From IMG/VR virus record IMGVR_UViG_3300044710_000080, positions 1-64,000 of that record: DNA of 64,000 nucleotides, one strand, 5' to 3'. Each line of letters starts with the position of its first letter. Within the stretch, counting starts at the first letter, position 1. A model generated the notes under the pieces. The model saw only the letters and a program-made list of their open reading frames with translations. It was not told the DNA's origin and ran no database searches. This DNA is from a virus. A program made the position numbers and the translations under genes. Shown here piece after piece: positions 43,094 through 49,992 of this stretch.

Positions 43094-43294
43094 TTAGCGA
43101 TTCACAATTCTCACGGGGCGATGGGATCGAGCCGCGTCCGCTAGAATGCGCTGCCATTTCTTTGGCCGATGAGGCCCCGCCGCGCCGACATTCGGCTGTG
43201 GGTCATTGCGCGTGCCCTTCATAGTCGCGTGAGCGCGCTGTTTTCCGGGGCGATTGCCCTCGATGAATTTCGGAATTCTAGATGGGAACCCCAT
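43094..43294 (-). CDS. Small basic protein
   Basis: 66 aa, very basic (Arg, Lys, His, Pro). An ACGGGAG site precedes the start. No family recognised. Confidence 0.45.
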   Translation of the reverse strand: MGFPSRIPKFIEGNRPGKQRAHATMKGTRNDPQPNVGAAGPHRPKKWQRILADAARSHRPVRIVNR

Positions 43295-43326
43295 ATCACA
43301 TTCTCCCGTTCGTTGCTAACTTGGAG

Positions 43327-43542
43327 TTACCGACATTCGTCATTCCACATCGCCTCGTCCGAGGCGGCGATCAATTGGTTGAATGTCAGTCCTCTCGACC
43401 TCCCCGTTTTATCGGCACGCCCATTTGCGAAGCCATGTCGATAGCTTTCGGAGCGATTCGCGGACGGCTCTGGTGTGTCAAGATCAAAACCGTCCATGTA
43501 CCCTTGGACCATTTCGTCATTGGCTGGCCGTCCGAATGGCAT
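43327..43542 (-). CDS. Small phage protein of unknown function
   Basis: 71 aa. ANDEMVQGYMDGFD, then SYRHGFANGRAD is a pattern I have seen in other phage small proteins. Function unknown. Confidence 0.55.
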   Translation of the reverse strand: MPFGRPANDEMVQGYMDGFDLDTPEPSANRSESYRHGFANGRADKTGRSRGLTFNQLIAASDEAMWNDECR

Positions 43543-43566
43543 GATGACCTCGTTGCTAATCTTGGA

Positions 43567-43776
43567 TTACCGATTCCTGTTTTCCCAAAACCTATCAAGC
43601 CATAGGGGGCCGTCTGGTTCATAGCGGAGCGGTTGATCCTGCATCCTCTTCCAAGTTTCGTTAGCCCACCTGACGATCTTTCCTTGTCTGCGGACCCATG
43701 ACTCGCTGCGCACTATTCGTTGTGCCAATTCTGCGAGACTAAGACGCTTGACGATTTCAGTATTTTCGTCAGACAT
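43567..43776 (-). CDS. Small HTH-like protein
   Basis: 69 aa. LSLAELAQRIVRSESWVRRQGKIV reads like a helix-turn-helix. Start at 43776 with a weak purine-rich site. Possible small regulator. Confidence 0.5.
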   Translation of the reverse strand: MSDENTEIVKRLSLAELAQRIVRSESWVRRQGKIVRWANETWKRMQDQPLRYEPDGPLWLDRFWENRNR

Positions 43777-43810
43777 AAAAGTCACCCCGTTGCTAATTGC
43801 CCATTTCCAC

Positions 43811-43966
43811 TCAGAATCCTTCCTTGCGGAAGTGGCAAACTGCGCAGCGCCCCTCAGTCGTTTCAGTCACTCCACCACAGTTCTGGCATCCAGTAAACTT
43901 CCGCTTTGGCAGACGTTCCTTAGCAATCCTCCTAGCGAGTTTTTCCAGAATTTCTTTCATGTTCAT
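43811..43966 (-). CDS. 51-aa zinc-ribbon protein
   Basis: Basic N-terminus then CQNC and CAVC pairs 14 residues apart. A 12-codon frame (44017-43979) lies in front of it. Too short for most gene finders; the Cys pattern is the main evidence. Confidence 0.5.
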   Translation of the reverse strand: MNMKEILEKLARRIAKERLPKRKFTGCQNCGGVTETTEGRCAVCHFRKEGF

Positions 43967-44040
43967 GCCGGTAATCGCTTACTTGCGCGGCCTAAGCCAG
44001 TTGGGGATTTCACTCATCTGATTGCTCCGCTGTATCCTGC

Positions 44041-44304
44041 TCATTTGCCGCGGCCGCCCGGCGCTAGAAACGAAGGCATTGGCATTGCCGCCATCATCGC
44101 CGTGATGTGCTTCGCCAACGGTTCCTGCGCATCAATGTAGACGCGACGGATCAACGACGATAGTTCCGCATGGAAAGTTGCCTTGTCGTAATCGTCAGGA
44201 GGAGCCCAACGCTTGAAGAATGCCTCCGTCATGGCCTCGAAGATCATTTGATCCTTGGCCTCTTTTACCTTACCCATCATCGCGAGTTGAGTTGCCGTGT
44301 TCAC
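44041..44304 (-). CDS. Small helical protein
   Basis: 87 aa, GTG start after a GGGAGG site. Helical with several Met near both ends. No family recognised. Confidence 0.5.
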   Translation of the reverse strand: MNTATQLAMMGKVKEAKDQMIFEAMTEAFFKRWAPPDDYDKATFHAELSSLIRRVYIDAQEPLAKHITAMMAAMPMPSFLAPGGRGK

Positions 44305-44332
44305 TTTTAGCCTCCCGTGGTTATGTTGTCAT

Positions 44333-44632
44333 TTACGATGTGCGCGGTTCTGCTGTCAGAAGAACGGCCATCAAACGGTAGGTTCCAATGAGGTCCAGAT
44401 ATTTCATGCCGGCGGCCATGGCCTCATATGGAGCATCCCGCTCAAGCTGCTCGGCTACGCCGCCAACGCAGGACCATGCATCTTCTGGATCGGTGAGCCC
44501 CATCTGTCGGCAATGATCCAATGCGGCGGTGCGCCTATAAAGGGGAATCGGCTTCCCCATCGCGTCGAAGCCGTCGCCCGAACCAACCTTGGTCAGTCGC
44601 CTTGGCTTTTTCTGTCCAAGAAATTCGGCCAT
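44333..44632 (-). CDS. Hypothetical protein
   Basis: 99 aa, helical. The start at 44632 follows a GGGGAAG site and lies two bases after the stop of the preceding 58-aa gene. No family recognised. Confidence 0.5.
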   Translation of the reverse strand: MAEFLGQKKPRRLTKVGSGDGFDAMGKPIPLYRRTAALDHCRQMGLTDPEDAWSCVGGVAEQLERDAPYEAMAAGMKYLDLIGTYRLMAVLLTAEPRTS

Positions 44633-44634
44633 GT

Positions 44635-44811
44635 TCACTTCCCCTGCGTGGCTAAGCTGTCGTTACCGACTAAGGCCTCTTTGATTTCTCGCCAATGTGG
44701 CCACGTACGACCTATGCAACTCTTTCCTTGGCAGTGGTCGCAGTCGCATCCCTTCCGATATTCCCATCTGTAGCCCGGTCGTTTCTTCGGCGGCCTATGT
44801 GGGTTAACCAT
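44635..44811 (-). CDS. 58-aa Cys-cluster protein
   Basis: Basic protein with CDCDHCQGKSC near the middle, a likely metal site. It begins at the edge of the inverted-repeat element at 44.8-44.9 kb and ends next to the following gene. No good ribosome site is visible, so its expression may depend on the structure upstream. Confidence 0.5.
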   Translation of the reverse strand: MVNPHRPPKKRPGYRWEYRKGCDCDHCQGKSCIGRTWPHWREIKEALVGNDSLATQGK

Positions 44812-44820
44812 TGTTTACAC

Positions 44821-44940
44821 CGAGCACTCAGCGGAACCGGGCCAATGTCTTATGGCTCAAGGCGGTCGGGATTTGGAACAGGCACGGCCACCCCGACACT
44901 TTGCCCCGTGCGTCTACCTCCGGTTCCGCTCAGTGCTCCG
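44821..44940. repeat. Inverted repeat enclosing a potential pseudoknot
   Basis: The arms GAGCACTCAGCGGAACCGG (44822-44840) and its near-perfect complement (44920-44938, one mismatch) are about 80 bases apart, and weaker pairing continues outwards through TTTACA/TGTAAA. Inside, GTCGGG (44865-44870) pairs with CCCGAC (44892-44897), and GCACGG (44882-44887) pairs with CCGTGC (44906-44911). The two inner pairs interleave, as in an H-type pseudoknot. The element lies between two minus-strand genes; it could be an RNA element or a DNA site. Confidence 0.55.
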
Positions 44941-45174
44941 TTGTAAAAGGGCCATGTACGACGCTCGCGCTTCGATCATGCGCCCCGCGCGTGAGGCGGG
45001 CCACGTTGTTCGGGCCACGCAAGCGGCTGTGCCCGTTTCCTCGCCATAGGTCCGCAACCAGAATGCCCGGTGAGCCTCCAAAGCCATGGCCTCGATCAGT
45101 TCCTCGCTTGGCGCCCCTGCCGCCTCGGCGGCGTACTCAAGTGCCTTTTCGTAGTTCCATCTGCCGTTCGACAT
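44914..45174 (-). CDS. Hypothetical protein
   Basis: 86 aa (or 94 aa from an ATG at 45198), helical: ALEYAAEAAGAPSEELIEAMALEAHRAFW in its first half. Its last codons lie in one arm of the 44.8-kb inverted repeat. No family recognised. Confidence 0.5.
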   Translation of the reverse strand: MSNGRWNYEKALEYAAEAAGAPSEELIEAMALEAHRAFWLRTYGEETGTAACVARTTWPASRAGRMIEARASYMALLQRSTERNRR

Positions 45175-45200
45175 TCCTAAACGGGCATCATGAAACATGG

Positions 45201-45622
45201 CATGCCTATCCGGTTTTCACCCATAGCCGCTACATCTTGGTCCCGTAGCCGATTTCGGCGGACTTCGCGTTGAACACTTCGACGGCAGCATCGGCGACGC
45301 TAAACCCATGCGCTTGGCAAAGAAGATCAAGGTACACGAACACGTCGCCAAGTTCCTTGCGAAGCTTCGCTTGAAGCTGTTCGGGGCTTTCTTTGTTGCC
45401 TGGGATGCCATCGCGGATGCGATTGAGCTTTTTCGCGACGTTTGCGGCCTCGCCCAACTCGCCCATGACGGCGACGAACCAGTCCGACGTGCTCCAATCG
45501 GCAAGCTTGTGGTTGAAGCCGAGCGGGCTTTCGCAGCGGTCCCGATTGGCTTGGCTGAACTGTCCGAACGTCATGGGCATCGTCTACTCCTAGTCGCTGT
45601 GGGCGTTAACCGGATAGGCATG
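45201..45622. repeat. 13-base inverted repeat flanking the MazG-like gene
   Basis: CATGCCTATCCGG (45201-45213) and CCGGATAGGCATG (45610-45622) are exact inverted copies. They border a segment holding only the MazG-like gene (45230-45580). The adjacent ACATGG/GAAACATGG words are also shared. This could be the trace of a mobile or inverted cassette. Confidence 0.6.
45230..45580 (-). CDS. MazG-like nucleotide pyrophosphohydrolase
   Basis: 116 aa. The metal-binding pattern of the all-alpha NTP pyrophosphatases is visible: FVAVMGELGEAANVAKKL with the ExxE part, and LRKELGDVFVYLDLL with the ExxD part. Phage MazG proteins hydrolyse NTPs or alarmones and influence host metabolism. A GGAG site supports the start at 45580. 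Confidence 0.7.
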   Translation of the reverse strand: MPMTFGQFSQANRDRCESPLGFNHKLADWSTSDWFVAVMGELGEAANVAKKLNRIRDGIPGNKESPEQLQAKLRKELGDVFVYLDLLCQAHGFSVADAAVEVFNAKSAEIGYGTKM

Positions 45623-46138
45623 AAACATGGAATACAGAGGGTGGCCCTGCGGCGGCCATCTTTTCTCGTCGTGAAAATCAAAATGCGGCAGCCATGCCCC
45701 TGCCGGCTCGGAAGCTGACAGGGGCGGGGTTTTATCGAGTGTCCCGAAGGAATGTTGCATCACCTCACTTTCTGCCGGCGCCGCGGGAGGCCGCAGGGCG
45801 CGGATGGCGGCGGCGATACGGCTTGACGCGCCGACTTGGCCCGCGAGAATGTGCGTGCCAACTTCGTCGTCTTGTGCAGACGCCTCACAGGCCGCGCGTT
45901 CTTCGTCGGCCACCTGTGCCACCGCCTCGATCCCCGCCGCGAAGCCCTGCTGCCACTGGATAGTGCGGCCAATTTCGGCAGCGACAGCTTCACCCGCTGG
46001 TGTCAAGGGCAGCGTTGTTGCCCCGGCGGCCTGCGCTGCGGCGAGCGCGGCGCGCAGAGCCTTGTCAACGCTCGGATTGGCGTACCAGGACTCGTTGTAA
46101 GCCTTGCGTGCCAATTCAAATTGCGCGTCCGTGATCAT
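45590..46138 (-). CDS. Hypothetical Ala-rich protein
   Basis: 182 aa, helical and Ala-rich in the first two thirds, then a polar tail with WLPHFDFHDEKRWPPQGHPLY. It starts in an ATGA overlap. No family recognised. Confidence 0.6.
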   Translation of the reverse strand: MITDAQFELARKAYNESWYANPSVDKALRAALAAAQAAGATTLPLTPAGEAVAAEIGRTIQWQQGFAAGIEAVAQVADEERAACEASAQDDEVGTHILAGQVGASSRIAAAIRALRPPAAPAESEVMQHSFGTLDKTPPLSASEPAGAWLPHFDFHDEKRWPPQGHPLYSMFHAYPVNAHSD

Positions 46139-46290
46139 GACTGCACCTTGGGCAGAGTAGACGTGAGCAGCACTAATTCCGACACGCCTTCCTGATAATG
46201 GAAAATCTTAGAGACCGCCCGCCAACGATGGCCATCCCATTGTTGCAATACGTTTTCGACCCAACGGGTTTCGCCAACATAGGGCTTCAT
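46135..46290 (-). CDS. Small protein with repeated junction end
   Basis: 51 aa, beta-rich (YVGETRWVENVLQQWDGHRWRAV). It ends TLPKVQS, a version of the repeated gene ending described for this region. ATGA overlaps on both sides. Confidence 0.5.
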   Translation of the reverse strand: MKPYVGETRWVENVLQQWDGHRWRAVSKIFHYQEGVSELVLLTSTLPKVQS

Positions 46291-46406
46291 GGCTGCACCT
46301 TGGGGAACAGGGCGAGCCACAAACGCCGCATCCACGGATAGCACCGACACCGCTTCTGACCGTAATATCGACAGGCGAGGTTACGACAAATGTGTGGTTC
46401 GCTCAT
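46287..46406 (-). CDS. 39-aa Cys-rich mini-protein
   Basis: Very small, with CRNLAC and CRC motifs and a Trp-rich segment, ending LFPKVQP. ATGA overlaps at start and stop. The conserved end and overlaps are the support. Confidence 0.45.
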   Translation of the reverse strand: MSEPHICRNLACRYYGQKRCRCYPWMRRLWLALFPKVQP

Positions 46407-46753
46407 GGCTGCACCTTGGGGAACTTGGCGATGACGGCGCGAGCCTGTTCAAAGCGCCGGCAGTTTTTGTCGGTGCATGGCGGCCGTTCTGGATGATCGT
46501 CCATGACGCATGTCGGGACGCCGGGGCCGTGGTCTGATTGGCAAATGGCCCGCGCCACCTCTTCCTCCGTCGGCCGGGCGCGGAGGCGGGCGATCTCGGC
46601 GGCCAACGTATTGACTGCCTTCACGGTGTCGTCAGCGTCCACGGTCCCGTCGTCGATTTCCTTGCCGTCCACGTCGCCGACGAATTGCTCAAGCGCGTCG
46701 AGGCTGGCCTTGACGTTTACGGGGAGCGTGCTCCAATCCGAGAAGGTTGTCAT
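46403..46753 (-). CDS. Accessory protein, paralog of the next gene upstream
   Basis: 116 aa. Shares the segment AEIARLRARPTEEEVARAIC with the gene at 46750-47094, followed by Cys-containing variable stretches and the ending KFPKVQP. Helical first half. Function unknown. Confidence 0.55.
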   Translation of the reverse strand: MTTFSDWSTLPVNVKASLDALEQFVGDVDGKEIDDGTVDADDTVKAVNTLAAEIARLRARPTEEEVARAICQSDHGPGVPTCVMDDHPERPPCTDKNCRRFEQARAVIAKFPKVQP

Positions 46754-47094
46754 GGGTGCACCTTGGGGAACAAGGCGATGACGCGTTGCGCCACTCCTGA
46801 CTTGTATGAAGCTACCCGACATGCGCCTTTGATTACACTCTGTGGATGTTGGCAACCCAGCGGGCAGCAGATCGCCCTCGCCACCTCTTCCTCCGTCGGG
46901 CGGGCGCGGAGACGGGCGATCTCGGCGGCTGACTCGGTACGATCAGCTTCGATGGCATCTGCGATAGCTTCCGCAACGACGACCTGCTGGCTGACCAGCA
47001 TACCCTTGTGTCGGACATTCGATGTCCAGGCAAATTTATTTACAATCTCGGTGGCGATCAATTCGGGAGATTTCATCGTATCCTCGATGGTCAT
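46750..47094 (-). CDS. Accessory protein, paralog of 46403-46753
   Basis: 114 aa. Contains the same AEIARLRARPTEEEVARAIC motif, then CPLGC and another Cys, and ends LFPKVHP. An internal ATG at 47076 is an alternative start. Confidence 0.55.
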   Translation of the reverse strand: MTIEDTMKSPELIATEIVNKFAWTSNVRHKGMLVSQQVVVAEAIADAIEADRTESAAEIARLRARPTEEEVARAICCPLGCQHPQSVIKGACRVASYKSGVAQRVIALFPKVHP

Positions 47095-47100
47095 CAGGTA

Positions 47101-47877
47101 TTACCGACTCGCGAAAAGGCCGAGTGCGCCATTTTGCGCCGCGTACCAGTTCCGCATGTACCGCGACCGATACGCGATGGTGCATGACGGCTCGCCATTG
47201 GCTTGACGCTCTCGCCGAGCTGCAAAGTCCCACGCTTGACTGTCGATAGAGAAGATGCGTGGGTGGCCGGCGAGGGCCGAGATTGCTGATCCCTTCACGC
47301 CGAATAGGTGTAGACGAACGTGCGGCGGGAGTTCCTTTTCAAGCTGGGTGATCACGCGAAGGATTCCGGCCGGGCCGGTTAGCGCACGGCGGCAGACCGA
47401 GCCGACGCCAACGAGCGCCGGGAGGTCGGGGATCATATCGGCACAGCGCAGATAGTCGTCGGGAAACCAGCCCTGAAGCACAGGCATGGGCGGCGGAACG
47501 CCAAGATCATCCGCGACCTGCCGCGCCCAATCAAGTTTGAACGCTGTCCGCGTGACACGCTCTAAGACCTCCGCGCGGTTGCCGGCGATCTCAGGTTCGC
47601 AACAGTAATCCGGCGCAGCCCACCATGTCGGACGCATCCGGCCGGCAAGGCGCACATAGTCGCCCAAGGTCCAGCGGTAGCCCCAGTAGCGGAACATCGC
47701 GACAAACCCGGCGCTATCGAGCGCCACATCAGCGTCACCAAAAACCGCCCCGTTTGGCAGGCCAAACCGGCCGCCGCGCCAAAAAGCATTCGCACTCACC
47801 AGGATCGGCGCACCCAATTCCTTCGCGACCGCAGAGAAGCGGCGGAAGGAGGATGGAATGCCGAGGCGAATCAACAC
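47101..47877 (-). CDS. DpdA-like TGT-fold protein (candidate 7-deazaguanine DNA modification)
   Basis: 258 aa. The order VSANAFWRGG, ALDSAGFVAMFRYWGYRWTL, WWAAPDYCCEPEIA, PMPVLQGWFPDDYL, LVGVGSVCRR and VRLHLFGVKG is that of queuine tRNA-ribosyltransferase-like phage proteins related to DpdA, which exchange guanine for 7-deazaguanines in DNA. The Asp in LDSAGF fits the catalytic position. No preQ0 synthesis genes are seen in this window, so the base would have to come from elsewhere or the host. Confidence 0.65.
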   Translation of the reverse strand: MLIRLGIPSSFRRFSAVAKELGAPILVSANAFWRGGRFGLPNGAVFGDADVALDSAGFVAMFRYWGYRWTLGDYVRLAGRMRPTWWAAPDYCCEPEIAGNRAEVLERVTRTAFKLDWARQVADDLGVPPPMPVLQGWFPDDYLRCADMIPDLPALVGVGSVCRRALTGPAGILRVITQLEKELPPHVRLHLFGVKGSAISALAGHPRIFSIDSQAWDFAARRERQANGEPSCTIAYRSRYMRNWYAAQNGALGLFASR

Positions 47878-47880
47878 AGG

Positions 47881-48105
47881 CTACCAGCCTATGTAGGTGC
47901 GGACGTTCGCCGCGTTCGGCGGCGAAACTATGTGCGCAGCCTCAAGATAACCCATGATCCGCATGGCATGGCTGTACGGGATTTGCATCTTCCGTTGAAG
48001 ATAGGAAGTTGAGGGTTTTTCCTTCACGAAGGCGGTTGCGGCTGCAATCTCAGCCTCGGTCAGGTCGGCGCCAGCATAGATTTCGTCGCGGCCTGGAAGT
48101 GACAT
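47881..48105 (-). CDS. FtsK-gamma-like winged-helix protein
   Basis: 74 aa. AAATAFVKEKPSTSYLQRKMQIPYSHAMRIMGYLEAAHIVSPPN (in parts) closely follows the FtsK gamma domain, which binds KOPS-type sequences in bacteria. It stands alone, without motor domain. The ATG at 48105 has a GGAGGCGAGG site; a longer GTG start at 48186 would be nearly leaderless. It is the first gene after promoter P3. Confidence 0.7.
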   Translation of the reverse strand: MSLPGRDEIYAGADLTEAEIAAATAFVKEKPSTSYLQRKMQIPYSHAMRIMGYLEAAHIVSPPNAANVRTYIGW

Positions 48106-48193
48106 GCCTCGCCTCCACGTCGTTGATTTACGCGGGTGGTATCTCGACACATGGAAAAATTCGATGGCCATTCGTTGTACACTCACCGTTAAC

Positions 48194-48221
48194 GCTTAAG
48201 GGAAAATCGTCCCCGCGTCAA
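48194..48221 (-). promoter_or_regulatory. Promoter P3 with conserved spacer operator
   Basis: Minus strand: -35 TTGACG (48221-48216), 16-base spacer with GGGGACGATTTTCCC, -10 TTAAGC (48199-48194). The portal stop codon TGA lies inside the -35. It heads the leftward unit starting with the FtsK-gamma-like gene. Confidence 0.7.
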
Positions 48222-49933
48222 GCTTCCCCGCCGGCCTCCTTCTCGGGATCGCCTTCCTTGCCAGCCTGCGGCTGCGGCCGCCCGCCCACAGGCTCAAGGC
48301 CCTCTTCTTCCTCCTCGAGCAGTTCGGGCACGTCCTCGACATCAATGCCGCTGTACGGAGTATCCGGATCATTCGCGATCCGCTTACGAACCTCGATCGG
48401 GTGCAGGACCCCCGAATCAATCAGCGCGACATCGGTCTCGGTTTCAGCCTTCCGCGTCTCCGCCTCACTCTTCTCGTCGAGTGACCACAGCGGTTCGAAC
48501 GCGAACGTCAGGTCCGGGTCAACCTTGCCGAATACGGAAAGCTGCGAGAACCGGAAGATCGTGGTCAATGACGGCCGGAAGAACTTCTCCTGGTAGGCGA
48601 GAATGTGGTCGTAGAAAATTCGAATCTCTGGTTCTGCGGTGGCGTTCAATCCATGTGGCGATATGCCCAACAGCTTGACGAGCGGGATGCGGGATACCGC
48701 GGCCATATGCTCCTGTGCCTGGGCTTGGAGGTTGTCGAGCGTGCCGAGCGGGACAGCCACATTCCAGAACTCCTCGCCGGCGCCCTCCGCTCCTTGCTGG
48801 AGGAGCATGAGGCCCTGATTGTCGCGAAACTTGTTGAATAATTCGACCCGCTTGAAAAGTTCGTCCCCATCGCCCTGCAGGCTCGTTTGCAAATCGGTCT
48901 TCACCCCAACTGTCGAGAAGTTGTTGATGAGGTCGTTCACGTTCGCCACGGTGCGCAGCCAGCGATTTACGTACGGCATCGCCATCTGCACCATCGACAG
49001 GCCGCCGAAGGCATAGGCTGGCTTGAGCAGATCCGGCACGGGCCGCCCGACTAGCGTGAGCAGCCGCGTCGCGTGCATCGGCCGCGCCATCACAAACCAC
49101 TCTCGCGGCTTGTACCAATCGGGCGCGATCGGATTCGAGGAGTTATAGTTCGTCGGGTAGGCCCAGACCGGCTCGACATTCACAAGCCGCCGAATCGGAG
49201 TTTCAGGCGAAACCTTCGCCGTGCTGGTCCGGTCGGCCCCATTGCCAATTGGCTTGACCAGCTCCTCCCGGTCCTCCCAGGTGTTCTCGTCACCGGTCTC
49301 GATGTAGATGTGCGAGCGGCCGAACTCACCGTCGTGGATGGCCGAAAGCTGGAAGACGTCGCGAGTCCCGAGATTCTCCATGAACTCGGTCACCGCTTTG
49401 ACCTCGTCCTCCTTACCTTTGTCATCGCTCTTGCTCTGGACCTTGATCCACTTCCGGGTCATCTCCTCGGCGATCGTCTCGACGATCACGCGGTATTCCG
49501 CCCGTTGCATCAGCTCGGCGAGGAATGTGTAACCGAGGAAGTGCATCCCCTGGCCGAAGGCGCCGGAGTGGAAGCCGAACGCGCCTGGCCCGAACGAGAA
49601 CGGGTCAGCCGTGATGATGGTCTGGTCCTGCGCCCCGGCCCACGCATTGAGCTTCGTCAGGGCGGCGTCCTGGCCGATCTGGAGGCCCTTCGCGGGAACC
49701 GCCGCATCCGGGAAGTCGGGGAACGTGAAGGGGCTGACATGCGGCAGGCGGGAGGCTCGAGCAGCCGCCGCAGCGAGCCCCTGTCGGGGGAAACTCAGCT
49801 TGAGCGCATTACCAGCCGGCTTCGCCTCGACTGCTGGCTTGCCTTCCGCTGAAGGCACAACCGTCAAATGGCTTGGCTTTTCTCCCGTGCGGAACCGAGA
49901 GGACCGTCGATCGCCGCCATGGCCATTCGCCAT
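48218..49933 (-). CDS. Portal protein (DUF1073-type)
   Basis: 571 aa. The DUF1073 portal core is present: FLGYTFLAELMQRAEYRVIVETIAEEMTRKWIK, IHDGEFGRSHIYIETGD, MARPMHATRLLTLVGRPVPDLLKP, PLVKLLGISPHGLNATAE and the FYDHILAYQEKFFRPSL segment (in parts). The C-terminus is acidic and disordered. An AGGACG site supports the ATG at 49933. It forms the dodecameric DNA entry ring. Confidence 0.88.
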   Translation of the reverse strand: MANGHGGDRRSSRFRTGEKPSHLTVVPSAEGKPAVEAKPAGNALKLSFPRQGLAAAAARASRLPHVSPFTFPDFPDAAVPAKGLQIGQDAALTKLNAWAGAQDQTIITADPFSFGPGAFGFHSGAFGQGMHFLGYTFLAELMQRAEYRVIVETIAEEMTRKWIKVQSKSDDKGKEDEVKAVTEFMENLGTRDVFQLSAIHDGEFGRSHIYIETGDENTWEDREELVKPIGNGADRTSTAKVSPETPIRRLVNVEPVWAYPTNYNSSNPIAPDWYKPREWFVMARPMHATRLLTLVGRPVPDLLKPAYAFGGLSMVQMAMPYVNRWLRTVANVNDLINNFSTVGVKTDLQTSLQGDGDELFKRVELFNKFRDNQGLMLLQQGAEGAGEEFWNVAVPLGTLDNLQAQAQEHMAAVSRIPLVKLLGISPHGLNATAEPEIRIFYDHILAYQEKFFRPSLTTIFRFSQLSVFGKVDPDLTFAFEPLWSLDEKSEAETRKAETETDVALIDSGVLHPIEVRKRIANDPDTPYSGIDVEDVPELLEEEEEGLEPVGGRPQPQAGKEGDPEKEAGGEA

Positions 49934-49948
49934 CGAGTCGTCCTTGAT

Positions 49949-49986
49949 CTTGAAATTCAAGTTTCAAGGGTACGCTTGAACTTGAA
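49949..49986 (-). repeat. CTTGAA/TTCAAG repeat cluster before the portal gene
   Basis: Five exact hexamers within 38 bases: CTTGAA at 49949, 49975 and 49981, TTCAAG at 49956 and 49963. Two pairs form short palindromes or hairpins. The cluster lies between the TerL stop and the portal start and could fold in the mRNA. Confidence 0.5.
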
Positions 49987-49992
49987 CCGCCG

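Larger units (their letters stand above)
46130..46765 (-). repeat. Four copies of a cassette junction (CCAAGGTGCAGCCATGA-like)
   Basis: The same ~20-base junction ends four successive genes and starts the next: at about 46138, 46290, 46406 and 46753. It encodes the ending PKVQ/HP plus stop, and its AAGGTG serves as ribosome site for the overlapping ATG. Shared junctions would let cassettes recombine without loss of translation. Confidence 0.7.

Noticed and set aside
43300-44660. Recurring TCGGTAA...TTAGC-ACG words between small genes as a binding-site array
   Set aside because: Most TAA parts are simply stop codons of the short genes, and the words vary too much in sequence and spacing to call a repeat.
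44821-44940. The 44.8-kb inverted repeat as a tRNA gene
   Set aside because: The outer stem looks like an acceptor arm at first, but no D-, anticodon- or T-arm can be folded on either strand and the inner pairs form a pseudoknot instead.
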